64,000 bases of DNA from Synchiropus splendidus (taxonomy: Eukaryota; Chordata; Actinopteri; Syngnathiformes; Callionymidae): NCBI RefSeq assembly GCF_027744825.2, contig NC_071347.1, positions 22,486,001-22,550,000 on the forward strand, in the 5' to 3' direction. The translations under genes were made by a program, and so were the position numbers. The notes below the pieces were generated by a model, which was given only the letters and a program-made list of their open reading frames with translations, did no database searches and was not told where the DNA came from. Position 1 is the stretch's first letter. Each line of letters starts with the position of its first letter. Of the stretch, positions 10,771 to 22,391 are shown piece after piece.

Positions 10771-13004
10771 GACAGCCGAGCAGCGCCACACAGACAGGCT
10801 CGGTAAACAACAAACAAGAAACAATTACACCGGCGCTGTGGCTGACTGATGTGTCGGGGAGCCACGGAGTTTGGGTCCCTGCTGACCCCGCGGAACCTTG
10901 ATACACCCTGCTGCTCCGGGGACACAAAAAAAACTTGGAGTTTCTTTTTACTTAACGCTAAAATTCACATGCATCGATTCAACCTTACTTTATTAGTTAC
11001 ACTGTTGACTTCATGTCAAAGTTTAGTCTTCAATACAAACGCACGGCTCGTGGGCCAGTGGAGGCCAGCAGGACAGCATTTGTCTCCCCCTACTGGGCCT
11101 CACAGCGTAGAGTTGGACCATATTTGGGAGAACATCTCTGGTCCTGCTGCACTTGAAAGAAGCTTTTCTGTAACTTCAGGTCAAAGATCTTTTTTTTCTT
11201 TTAATGTATTTTACTTTTTTTTCTGGTCAGTTTCACTCATATTTAAACTCTATTTTTTAATAAATCGTTTGAATTATAATTACTTTTATTATAACTGTAT
11301 ATATTTATTATGGTTAATTCTTTATTGATGTAATATTTTTGATTTGAGTTTTTACTGGCAATAATCTATAACATATCTATTAAAAAACCAAAAGCTGGTT
11401 GGGATTTATCACTTTTCTGCCTTTTATTTACTTGTATTTAATAACTTACTGTAATAATTTATTTAATAGATTTTTTTTTTTTTTGCTGTTTTTACAGGCA
11501 ACTTTTCCCACAACAATGTGGACTTTTTTAGAAAACATTTTTAATTTCTTTTGAAAACAGCGTCGGATTTCTGCAACGCCATAAGTTTTGCTTAAATAGA
11601 AATATTAGTCTGGTGTTTGAGCTCCACTTTCAAGTTGCGTCAGTTGCTTTTAAATGTGGGGGTCATTTTTCAGTTAATTCTTGTCACATTTAAAGGCTTC
11701 TCTTCAGGTGCTGGAAGCTTGGGGTCACGTGGAACCGCCTTCGCCTGGCTCTCCAACATGGAGCTTCAGGGGGAGTTTGAGTGGCGCATGTCTTGGCTCT
11801 CCCTCCGGCTGAGCATCTGCAGGCTGCAGCAGACAAACAAGTCTGATCCACCGGGGCCTGAACTCAGCCATGTAGAGCTCAGAAGCCCGGCGCGTCTGAG
11901 CTGCAGCCAGGTGGTCATAATGTTCTGCTTTGGAGCCCGCTGCCGTCAGACGCTGGGAACAATGAGGCGAAAGCTTCTCAGGCGGCGAGCGTCTCAGCGC
12001 GGGTCACAGGTGACGTGGGACCGGACGTGGCAGGCCTGGCTCAAACTGTCAACCTCCTCCGCACATGCAAGTGACGGCTCCCTCTAGAGGCGGGCGGAGA
12101 CGCGATGCGTGGTGACCTTTCCAATCTGGCCGGCTTCCAAACTTCATCACGCTCGGCGGTGACCCCGAACACCTCGCGCTGTTACTCGACACCAAACAGA
12201 GCAGGACTCCAGCAGCTCCAGTGGCGGAGCTCGTACAAAGCTTCTTCAAGAACTGGTTCCTATTCTGCTATATCAGATCATTTTTATTACATATTCACAT
12301 CGTTTCAGATCTCTATTATTAATGAGTTATTATTGCTCATATTCTGTTGGCTTTTCAGATGCACTTTTTCCATTTAGACGCGTTCATAACTCTCCTGTAT
12401 ACACGCATGACTCGCACTATTTTAGTTGGTGTTATTTCCACTTTTTTCTCACTAGTTAGATGTTTTTCTGACGTCATTTCCGATTTTATTTATTCATTTT
12501 TCAAGATTTTGGAGCGTCAGGTTCAATTCGGCTGGATTTAAATTATAAAAAATTAATTTTTATTTTTATTTTTGTGCACAGAAGGCGTGTCGCCTCTCTG
12601 TGGCTCCTGGGCTCCGCTGCAGGGGAAGATGTGAACGTGATGCCGACAGACACACACACACTAGTTCACCACGTCACCTGCTCCGTCAGCAGCCGACCGG
12701 GAGGGCGACAGGGAGGAAGGGTGTCAGGAGGAGAGGCTGAGATTTTGGGGATGGGCGGAAGAAAGACGGACCAAACGAATGAGTGATGAATTAATGATGC
12801 GCCCCGGGGCAGGTTCCAGCCGCTCCAGATGAAATCCCCGCTGACAGTGGGTGAGGGAGGGGTGTGGGGGGGCGGAGGACTCGGGACGGAGCCAGACTTC
12901 CTTCTGTGAATCACTCCGTATTGAATCGGAGAGGCAGAAGGGAAACGCCGCTTTCACTTCCCTGATGTTCCCTGACTGGTCCCACGCTCACCACAGAAGG
13001 AGTG

Positions 13005-14885
13005 GCCTCCCTTCGCTTCACTTCTTCACCTCACATTCCTCCCTCCCTCACTTCAGCGCTCTTCTCTCCTCCACCGCCTCCTTCATTACACTCTTCTCTT
13101 CCCTCGCTTATTCCTCCTCATCACTTCCTTCCCTTTCTTTTCTTCTTCCTTCACCACCTGCTCCTACACTTCCCTCCCTACACTGGCTTCCTGTCTTCCC
13201 CACTGATCTCACTCCTCCTCTCTCACTTTCTTCTCTCCTCCATCGCCGTATTCTCCTCTTCACAAACACATCTCATCACTTCTTTTCCACCTGTCTCCTT
13301 TACCTCCTACCATCACATCTCTGCTTCTCGTCACTCTTCCGTTACGACGCTCTCGTCCTTCCCTCCTTTAATCCCTCACATATCTCCTACTCCTTGGCTT
13401 CTCCCCTTCCTTTTTCACTTTGTTCCTCCCCTCCCTTCTCTCCTTTTCCAGCTTCTCACCATCATTTCTTTCACTCACTTCTCTCCCTTCCCCTTCCTTC
13501 ACATCTTCACCTCACTTCTCCTCTCTCCTCCGCCTACTTGCCTCTTTCATTACACTCTTTTCTTCTCTGGCTTGTTCCTACTTATCACCTCCTTCCTTTT
13601 CTTTCTCTTCTCCTTCTCTTATCTTCTTCCGTCACCTCCTTTACATCCTCACGTCTCTCCTTCACTTCACTCCTTCTCACACTCGTCCTTCACTACGCTG
13701 CCATTGCTCCATCTTTCTTTTACTTTCACTGCTGCCCTGCTTCACTTCCCTCCGCCCACTTCCACCTACTTCACTTCTCCCCTTGTTCACTCGTTTCCTC
13801 CCCTCCTTCTCTCTTTTTCCTGCTCCTGGCCATCAATACTTTCATCTCTCTCTTCTCTACCTCACCGCTCTGCTTCTTTCACTTCGGTTCTCTCCTCCTC
13901 ACTTCTCTTCTCTCCTCCCCCTCCTCCCTTGCCTCATTCGCTACATTCTTTTCTTTTCTTTTCTCGCTTATTCCTAACTTCCTCCCTTCCTTTTTCCTCC
14001 ACTTAACTTTAACTTAACATTCCTCACCTCCTTTACTTCCTTCCCTACACTTCTCTCCCTCCCTCCCTCATTTTGCTTCCTTCCCCCACTAACCTCACTC
14101 TCTCTATCACTCCTCTCTTCTTACTTCCTTCCCTCCTCCACTCTCCTCTTCACTAGCACATCTCATCACTCCTTCACTTCACCTCTCTACAGTCCCTCCC
14201 CCCTCTCTCTCCTCCACTTCCTCTCCTCCTCATCACTTCCTTTCCACTCTTCTGTCTATTCTGCCTTATTCCTCCTCATCACTTCCTTCCCTTTCTTTGC
14301 TCCTTCACTTCACCTCTCTACAGTCCCTCCTCCCTCTCTGTCCTCCACCTCCTCTCCTCCTCATCACTTCCTTCCCTTTCTTTTCTCCTTCACTTCACCT
14401 CTCTACAGTCCCTCCTCCCTCTCTTTCCTCCACTTCCTCCTGTCCTCATCACTTGTTTTCCACTCTTCTCTCTCTTCTCCCTTATTCCTCCTCATCACTT
14501 CCTTCCCTTTCTTTTCTCCTTCACTTCACCTCTCTACAGTCCCTCCTCCCTCTCTCTCCTCCACTTCCTCCTGTCCTCATCACTTCCTTTCCACTCTTCT
14601 CTCTCTTCTCCCTTATTCCTCCTCATCACTTCTTTCCCTTTCTTCTCTCCTTCACTTCACTTCTCTCGCTCACCTCTCTACAGTCCCTCCTCCCTCTCTG
14701 TCCTCCACTTCCTCCTGTCCTCATCACTTCCTTTCCACTCTTCTCTCTCTTCTCCCTTATTCCTCCTCATCACTTCCTTCCCTTTCTTTTCTCCTTCACT
14801 TCACTTCTCTCGCTCACCTCTCTGCAGTCCCTCCTCCCTCTCTCTCCTCTACTTCCTCTCCTCCTTCTCTTCTCCCCCTCCTGGT
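13005..14885. repeat. 1.9-kb polypyrimidine tract with nested tandem units
   Basis: The plus strand is almost only C and T with scattered A, built from 'tccctcc', 'cttctctc', 'tcacttcctt' words. At 14,181-14,885 a higher-order unit starting 'acctctctacagtccctcc' recurs at 14,181, 14,312, 14,397, 14,528, 14,672 and 14,816 (steps 131, 85, 131, 144, 144). The absence of G and of most A removes stop codons, so three long Ser/Leu/Pro/Phe frames are open by chance. The ntrk3 sense strand is the purine strand. Confidence 0.95.
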
Positions 14886-15680
14886 GGATGATGAGAGCCG
14901 AGCGTTGAGAATGTCTGATGAAGACTCTGAAACATTTATCTCAGCGGGGTCACGGTGCTGGAATCACCAGCGAACCAGTCCCCAGACCAGAAGCGATGTG
15001 GGTCAGTGCAGCATCTCCCGAGTCTCAGTCTCGCCGCAACACAGCCTGAGGAACCAGATGAAGACGTGTGACTCTCTCAAACATCTCCACTGCTGCCGCT
15101 GAGGTGGATTTGTGTTTCTAAGAAAAGCACGGCGCCTCAGCAGGAGCACTTTCTCCGGCAGATTTGTGCTCCATTACAGCGGCAAACCCACTTTTTTAGA
15201 GGCTTTAGAAGCTTTTTAACGCCGGGCGCCGACGTGATTACGGCCTCCCACCGTTTCCAGAGAAAGTGATTAAAAGTTGGTCTTCACTGCGACATTTTTG
15301 GACTTTTCCAGGCAGGAAGCTGCAGGTGTGCTCCCAACATTTACAAAAATACTTCTAAATGTCAAGCCTTTTTAAGGGATGGAAAGAGAAGCCAACAGAA
15401 TCAGCTGGAGCCAACAAAAGGGCAGAATGTGCACGCACACACACACACACACCAGACGCCAAGACTGATCAAAGCCGTCGCGGCTCCATCCACCTTCCTC
15501 AGTGGCTGTTTGGGGCGTCACCTGTCAGTCGCTTGTTTACCCACTGCACTTGTTTACTCCAGCAAGAGCGCCTCCTACTGCACTACCAGTCAGACACGAC
15601 CCTCATTTCAATGTACTTTTACAGCAGAAAATCTCATCCACATTTCTCAGAGCAGAAGTGACTCAGAAGAACCAGGCAAT

Positions 15681-16091
15681 GAGTCTCGTAAAATCGTTCA
15701 AATAAAGGCAATATATTGTCAAGGAAGCAAAGTCGGTGTTTTCAAATATGGTTTGTTTAACTAAAAAAGTAGTTATATTTGTTCCTTTTTCAAGTTCATT
15801 GTTGATTTGTGCAGAACAAACAATGATCTTAAAGGAGACAAAATAACTAGTGATCAATTATGAAACATTAAAGGCAAATTAAAGCAGAGGTTTTATACTG
15901 AAATATTAAAGTTAAAACATTGAGGGAAAATACATTAACATGAGGGAAAAAGAATGAAAAACAAAACAGAAAAATACATTGTGAATTAAAGAGATTGATG
16001 GAGTCAAAAATAACAAGTCACATGCTTGAAAGCATTTTAAACAGAAGAATTCCAAATGTCTAACTTCAGACCCAACACTATGAGGTTTGAA
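15681..16091. repeat. 411-base tandem duplication, copy 1
   Basis: Starts 'gagtctcgtaaaatcgttc'. The block 'aaataaaggcaatatatt', 'tttttcaagt', 'gttgatttgtgcagaa', 'aattatgaaaca' recurs in the same order 411 bases later. It ends with 'cagacccaacactatgagg'. AT-rich, no coding potential. Confidence 0.85.
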
Positions 16092-16557
16092 GAGTCTCAT
16101 AAAACCGTTCAAATAAAGGCAATATATTTCAAATATTGTTTTTTAACTCAAAAAAGAAGTGATATTTTGTCCTTTTTTCAAGTAAAGTGTTGATTTGTGC
16201 AGAAGAAAGAATGATCCTCGAGGAGACAAGGCAACTTGTGACCAATTATGAAACAAGTCTGGCCAAAATAATCACATTAAAGCGGTGAAATACAACATAT
16301 AAAACATTGAGGGAATGTGTTAAAATGGGTCGGAAATGAATGAAAATGAAAGAGATAATATACAGTGTATAAAAATAAATATATGTGTCAAACAATGTGT
16401 TAAAAAATGTGAATGAATGAAGAATGACAGAGTGGAGTCAAAACTAGTGACAGCACTTTAGACACGACGACAGAAGGCTTCCAAATGGTCGACTCTTGTG
16501 TCCAGTCCAGACCCAACACCAAGCTAGCAGCAGCACCACAGCAGAGGTTTGAGGAGC
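16092..16557. repeat. 411-base tandem duplication, copy 2
   Basis: Second copy, beginning 'gagtctcataaaaccgttc' and ending with 'cagacccaacaccaagc' and 'gaggtttgagg'. Divergence from copy 1 is roughly 15-20% by eye, with several indels, so the duplication is not recent. Confidence 0.85.
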
Positions 16558-17224
16558 AGGGTGTGGGCGAGTCACCGGCTGCTCCATTGCAACTGCATGC
16601 AAGCAGCTGCTGGCGTGGCTGCCTATTGATTCTGGCTTCACTTTCATAAAACACATGTTTGTTTTGACGGCCATGTTGACGGGAGATGTTTCCCGGGCCA
16701 CGTCCAGCGCCGTGGCTGGCCAGTTACGAGCCGGCGGCTGCCATCAAAGAGGACCACGCTCCCTGCGGGACCCCGGTCTGGAGCGCCTCTCACCAGCCCA
16801 TCCACATGACAGCTCCATCGCCTCGCTGTAGGCAGTGAGAGAGCGTGAGCCGATGAGCGCCGCCGTCTGGGGAGCTTGAAGTGAGCGCAGCGTAAAAGGG
16901 GGCGACGACGCCGCCGCCGTGTAACAAAAGAGTATTTAAATCTGCATTAGAGAAGAAAGGCGCGCCACGATGTGTGCGTTTGATGGGCCATTTAAATGGA
17001 AATGAACGCTGCTGCTGCGGGGACGTGGCACCAGATAAGTGCGTGACGCTGCTCGGGCTCTGTGATGCTGCGTTCAAACACGGATCTGAGCAGCGAGCGG
17101 CGCCTCAGACAAGTGAATTCAGAGTTGTACATTTGTTCAGTCACCGTCTGATTGGCTCAGGGTCCCTGCTGACGCCACAGGAACCGCACTTCAAATGGCA
17201 TCTGCATGTGAGTGGGGGCACTGG

Positions 17225-17455
17225 TTTAGCCTACTTTGTGAGGACCTATTTCGGCTAAACACCACCCTCACAAAGATAAGCCTCAGTTTGAGGATTAAAA
17301 CGTCCAAGTAACTGGGTGATTCTGACGGGGAACAGTCTGGTTCAGAGTCCTGGTTCAGGTGAGCCATGTGTTTGGGGGGCGAGGCTGGGGAAAGGGCGAT
17401 GGCCATGACAGGTCCCCACAATGTCCTCACAAGGATAGGAATATATGCGTGTGTG
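17225..17455 (+). repeat. GGGGACC/(CA)n dispersed repeat, copy A
   Basis: Contains the family words 'gtgaggacc', 'tcagtttgaggatta', 'tggttcagagtcctggttca', 'ggctggggaaagggcgatgg', 'aggtccccacaa' and 'cctcacaaggatag', in that order, ending near a short 'gtgtgtgtct' tract. At least five further copies lie in this window (18,121-18,360; 29,262-29,480; 29,615-29,880; 29,895-30,098; 37,797-38,030). It looks like a short non-autonomous element that carries its own CA microsatellite. Confidence 0.75.
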
Positions 17456-18120
17456 TCTTTCATTTAAATCAAATGAATCTTTACTCTAACTTCAGGGTAA
17501 TATTACACAGGTTCCTTTCACTCTACATTAAATTATTTATTTATAATTCATTTCCATAATTGTTCTTTTCTTTATGCTCTATTACATTTTCTTTTTTCAA
17601 AATTAAATGAGTCAAATTCAGTGAATGGCTTCAATGTCCAGAATTCTATCGCCTTCTTTATATACCAATTTTAAGAATATTCTTTAAGTATATTTTTAAA
17701 ATATTTTTCAAATATGACAAAGGCGCATCACTGGCTTTAAAGAAATCCATGGATCCTTTTTGTGCCCATTTTATTTCATAGATTTTTGTTTTAAATATCA
17801 ATCACCTCCCAGTTTGGTCAGAGATTCTCATTTATTATTCTATTTTTTTGTTACTTATTCCCATGAATTTACACGACGTTTCTTTGCTACGTCACATATT
17901 TATTTACAGGTCTAGTAATCTCATATGAAAGGCTGGCATTTTGTTTTCTTGTGTCATTTAAGCACTTGAGGAGGGAATTCTGTGTCCTGAAGGAAAGGAG
18001 AGGAACTGAAAACAATGGAGAAACAGAAAAACCTCTGAGAGATGGAGCTGTGCCAGAGCTGGTGTCACTGTGTTCCATCTGCTCCACTGTTTTATTAAAT
18101 AATATATATCTCCTCAGGCC

Positions 18121-18360
18121 TGACACACACACACGCACACACGTTGCATGTTCATCGCTATCCGTGTGGGGACCTTTCATGGCCATCGCCCTTTCCCCAG
18201 CCTCTCCGATCCATGAACACATGGCTCACCTGAACCAGGACTCTGAACCAAGCTGAAACCTTGATATAATGAAGTCTTCACCCTTAAATTGACCTTGTGG
18301 GGTCCAGCCAAATGGTCCACACGAAGGCATAAGGTCCTCACAAGAGAGGCTCAACCAGGT
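18121..18360 (-). repeat. GGGGACC/(CA)n dispersed repeat, copy B (inverted)
   Basis: The same words in reverse complement: 'cacacacacgcacacac', 'gtggggacctttcatggcc', 'ccctttccccagcctc', 'cctgaaccaggactctgaac', 'ccttgtggggtcc'. The opposite orientation from the other copies argues for transposition rather than tandem duplication. Confidence 0.75.
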
Positions 18361-18686
18361 ACACACCTGATGACGTCGCCGGCAGTTGCATTACCCAAGT
18401 CGTACGCAATCCAAGATGGCTGCCAGAATGTCAGGCGTGAGCAGAGTTCCTGTAATATTTTGGATGTCCACCTTCTGACTTGTTATTTTTATACAAATGT
18501 TTCTGCTGTGTCATTTGAAATGTCCATAGTGTATATGCTAACAATGGCTATCGCTAGCCTGGTGGACTTCCGACTTTGTGAACTGGAACACGCTGAACTC
18601 GGCAGCGACCGCATTCTCAGCACCGGGTTCCGACTTACGAGGTATTGGAACGCACCAATAACTCAGGCAGAGCAGTCGTAGGAGCA

Positions 18687-18726
18687 CTGGTAAAAGTACC
18701 ACCTGCAACACTATCAGCAGAAGTGG
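18687..18726 (+). repeat. 40-base segment repeated at 20,618-20,657
   Basis: 'ggtaaaagtaccacctgcaa' followed by 'cactatcagcagaagt' occurs identically here and at 20,618-20,657, 1.9 kb apart, in an AGT/CAG-rich context. Confidence 0.85.
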
Positions 18727-19504
18727 TAGTCGTACAACGCGACAGAAGCGGAAGCCCAACAAAGTTCTGGAAGTGGGGCAGCGGAGGAGATGGTGGTACA
18801 TCAGTGAGGGTGCTGAGCTAGAGACGCAGTGGTGTTGGAGCGAGTGCAGTTCTCGCTGTCTCTGGAGCGCGCGTCCTTACGCAGCACCTCTTATTGTCCG
18901 AGCTGCCGGGCGCCACAGCGTCCTGCGTGTGTGGCTTTTCTGCTGCGCAGCTTGTTCCCTTCAGCGGCTGATGCAGCGCTGCTGATGCTGTGAGGCTCAG
19001 AGGCGGAACATTTGTCACAATCATCCCGCCGTTATCAGCCGGCGCAAAGATGGATGAGTCATCTTCAGGAGAGCTGTGAGTTGGAATGCACAGCCTCCGA
19101 GTCGTGTAGGGTGCTCTGCATCTCCACAACACAGGTGATGCCGGGGGGAAGGGAGGGAGCCTCATCTTTCCAAGACGGGACCCAGAAAAGTCAGTGTGAG
19201 GCTCCGATTCTGAAGCAGACACAGTCCCTGTTGGGTGCTTGCCAACCAGGCCACCAACAGAGTCAGACCCGGTCACATACGAGGTGAGGCGTGGATGACC
19301 CACGAGGAAGCTTCACCACAGCAACAAGAGAGGCCTCATCTCCACCCACGCTGTGATGACTCTCACCCAACAACCACGAGCTCGTAGCCATCTTCAGTCT
19401 ACGGCTGGTTCTGCTGCCGCTCACAGCTCACTTCATGATCACGTGATACGAAGTGACTTGTCCTGGAATATATCTGAGGGTGGTGAGGCGTGAGGATGGA
19501 GAGC

Positions 19505-19610
19505 AGACCTGCGCGGCCCGGGGGCCACATGCGGCCCGAGGCCTGTGTTCACGTGGCCCTTTTGACGCAGACTAAAACTATCACTGCTATGTTTTTTTTT
19601 TTTTGTTCTT
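19505..19610. mobile_element. 'ggcccgggggcc' short interspersed element fragment
   Basis: 'gcggcccgggggccacatg' and 'cggcccgaggcc' are words of a widespread vertebrate non-autonomous element, hAT-like as I recall. A related piece lies at 36,790-36,860 and a third, weaker one at 47,925-47,985. Class assignment is from memory. Confidence 0.4.
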
Positions 19611-20199
19611 TCTCTTTTAGTCACCACCAGCAGCACTTCGGCAGTAAATATAGCATGTTTAAAAAGTAAAGTTTTCCTCTTTTCATTGGCCATTTTTTGT
19701 GTTTTTCTTGTTCCTCAAAATAGGAAGGAATATTGAAAATATATTTTGAAATAAATTGTCTTGATCTTGAACATCTGGTCCATATTTATGATGATTTATA
19801 TTCGAATTAAATGCATATAAAATAAGATATTTCATGGCATATTTACACTTTTTAATATACGTACTTATGTTCAATCTTTTTAGATTCATTTTGTCCTTGC
19901 TACTATATATTTTGGATATCGTTCATTGTCATGGCATCGCTGTCTTTCTTTTGATGATGCATATGAGGAAAATCTGCAACATTTAAGGCAGTATTAAATG
20001 ATGTCATGCCTCTCTCGGCGGCTGCTGGTGTTCCTGCCAGCTCCCCAGCTCGACAGCGGCGGCAGGTGAAACCAGCATATTCACGGTCCCGCGGCTCTCT
20101 CCTCGCTCCCCGATCACCATCGCTCTCTGGCTGCCACTTTCATTCCTCTCGCTCGGTTCCGCTCACCTCGCCTCACACCTGAGCGTTTCAATATCCCGC

Positions 20200-21320
20200 G
20201 GCCTGGCGTGAACCCCAGCCCAGACCCGGCTGTTGAACAGGCTGTTTCAGGGCTTTCACCTGATCTGAGTCCACAATATCAGGGTCAGCATGACTCAGCT
20301 ATTTTACAGTTACTGCTTGGTAATGAAGACACTTCCGTCTCTTCATCGCTGAGGTATCGACCCAAACATCAGGCAAGATGGATTCAAACTACGACTAAAG
20401 TTACCTTACTTTAATCTCACAAACTCCTCCTTTGACTGTCGCATGACTATATTACAGTGTTTTCTTTATATCACGGTTCAAAACAACTTCAAAAAATGAT
20501 CTCAGGTGAGCAGAAGTTACTGTAGTCACATTTGAAATAGTGGCAGTAATCTATTGTACTGCTAACATCACGAGTCGTCGGACTGAACTCGCCAAGCACC
20601 AGCAGTAGCAATACTATCATGGTAAAAGTACCACCTGCAACACTATCAGCAGAAGTCGCACAGTAGCAGCAGTGTGTAATGAAGACACTTCCGTCTCTTC
20701 ATCGCTGAGGTATCGACCCAAACATCAGGCAAGATGGATTCAAACCGTAATACTACGACTAAAATCACGTTACTTTAAGGTACTTTCATCTCACAAACTC
20801 CTCATTTGACTTGAGCCATCGGACTGAAATCGCCAAGCACCAGCTATAGCAATACTATCAGCCGTAATATCTACATCATAGTACTAGTGATGGTAGATGT
20901 CAGTAGTGGATATAGAGCTAGTAGTAGAACACGTACTGGTAGCAGAAGGTGGGACTAGTCGAATGCAGAATCAGTGCTAGATGTTGGAGTACTAGCAGTA
21001 GAAGTGCAGCAGTAGACTCAGAGGAGAGATAACAGGAGTAATAGTAAGAGCAGGGGTAGAAGCAGTAGTAACAATGGAAGTGAAGTAGCAGTAGATGTCA
21101 CTGCCATAGTACCATTATAGGTAGAAGAAGAAGAAGAAGAAGAAGAAGAAGAAGAAGAAGAAGGAGGAGCACAAAGAGCAGTGTTCCAGTGAACGCACCA
21201 GAGGTAGTTGGAAGGACCGTAGTACTGGCAGTTCTGGAAGTAGTAGTGGTAGCAGTAGCAACTGTAATAGCTGTATTAGCAGTAGTAGAAGAGCTTTATT
21301 AGAAGTAGCAGCAGGAGAAA
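20200..21320. repeat. AGT/CAG-rich degenerate repeat with an internal tandem duplication
   Basis: A 60-base block beginning 'aatgaagacacttccgtctc' occurs at about 20,323 and again at 20,678 (355 bases apart), each followed by 'ctacgactaaa', 'ctcacaaactcctc' and 'gccaagcaccag'. From 20,850 to 21,320 the sequence decays into 'agtagcagtagaag' trinucleotide words, with (GAA)13 at 21,123-21,163. Confidence 0.85.
21123..21163 (+). repeat. (GAA)n trinucleotide repeat
   Basis: About 13 uninterrupted GAA units. On the ntrk3 sense strand this is (TTC)n. The same unit is known for triplex formation in another vertebrate intron, but this tract is short. Confidence 0.95.
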
Positions 21321-22288
21321 GAGGAGAACACTTCAGTCCAACCCTGCACTCCCCCCGTCAGACGCTGCTGTTGAAGCTGCAGATGACCTCTGACCTCCGT
21401 GACAGCCGTGCGCTGAGGTCGTACTCCAACTGACAGTTCCAGTTTGAATCCAACTTTTCAGCGCGGAGCTATGAGCCACCATGAACATGTGAACTGAAAA
21501 CGGCCCGACACGTCCGTCCCGAGAGCCGCCGACACCCGCAGCCGTCACGCATCACTCGCTCCTGCAGCACTGACACAGACACCAGCAAACGCCATGCAAA
21601 CGGTCCACCAGGGCCGCACACTTCCGGCGGACGCTGACGGAGCGCTGGCCGCGGCGGCAGAAGGGGAGCGCCACAGAAATGAGGAGTAAACAGCCATGTC
21701 ACTTGCCCTCGCGGCCAGAGGCACGTGTGAGCGGGGGATTTATGGAGACTTAATGGAATCATCAGTCTGTTACTGTGCGTCTTCTTCTTTAAAAAGCATC
21801 ACGTCCATATCGACGGCCTTCATCTCTGCTCCTGCGCGAGGCTGCGCGGCGCTGCAGGGCGACACTGATGAGCAGATGGGTGAGATCAACAGATGGTTCA
21901 CACGCTCCTGCCCCCGGGACAGCGTGACTAGTGTATGTGTGGATCATGTCGCGGGAGCACTTCGGGGGGGTTTGTCTCTCTTTTGACGTCGGAGACGGCC
22001 GGGACAGACGCTAGCACGCGCTAAAGACGGCGGCGGCGGCGGCACAGCAGCGAGGCGTCCCCGCGGACCGGCAGGTTTTTAGGGCTCCGGCAAACCGAGC
22101 ATAAACATTCCTCCCCAGGCGAGCGCGTCGCTTTAGCTGCGGCTGGCAAACCCGAAAAACTGCTGACTCATCGGCGAGAAAAAAAAAAAACCACAGACAT
22201 AAATGACACACTCTGATATGGTTGGCGGTGACTCACAGGAATGAAGTTTGCGAGACACTTTCCAGCCAGAGGCTGCCGGGCATCCTAC

Positions 22289-22391
22289 CTTTGATGCCGA
22301 ACTTGGAGCGTCGTCCGTACTTGTTGATGAGCAGGAAGAGAACGATCAACATCACACATGCGAATCCTGCCAGTCCCACCGCGATGGAGAC
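22289..22391 (-). CDS. ntrk3: ntrk3 (TrkC) exon: transmembrane helix
   Basis: A 103-base exon, phase 0 in ('tgtttccag' acceptor), phase 1 out ('atcaaag|gtagg'). It encodes the single membrane-spanning helix, roughly [20 protein letters not shown], followed at once by the basic stop-transfer stretch [12 protein letters not shown] that fixes the C-terminal half inside the cell. The short phase-0 entry follows DTFG at the end of the stalk exon, as in other vertebrate TrkC genes. The preceding intron is 1.3 kb and the following one is 16.6 kb, the largest fully contained intron here. Only conservative changes from mammalian TrkC are apparent. Confidence 0.97.

Larger units (their letters stand above)
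5720..22288 (-). other. ntrk3: ntrk3 intron between transmembrane and juxtamembrane exons
   Basis: This 16.6-kb intron contains no exon I can recognise. Its content is listed separately: repeat copies at 9545-9760, 6284-7020, 7983-8103, 8180-8672, 13,005-14,885, 15,681-16,557, 17,225-17,455, 18,121-18,360, 19,505-19,610 and 20,200-21,320. Between these, 7,440-7,680, 9,780-10,900 and 16,700-17,200 are non-repetitive and moderately GC-rich. 10,940-11,620, 12,240-12,560, 17,460-17,940 and 19,600-19,990 are AT-rich and featureless. Confidence 0.7.

Noticed and set aside
12851..14017. A 388-codon open frame, with overlapping 334- and 185-codon frames on the plus strand and more frames up to 14,908
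   Set aside because: The DNA is almost pure C/T, which removes stop codons from all frames. The products are Ser/Leu/Pro/Phe low-complexity and there is no promoter or splice context.
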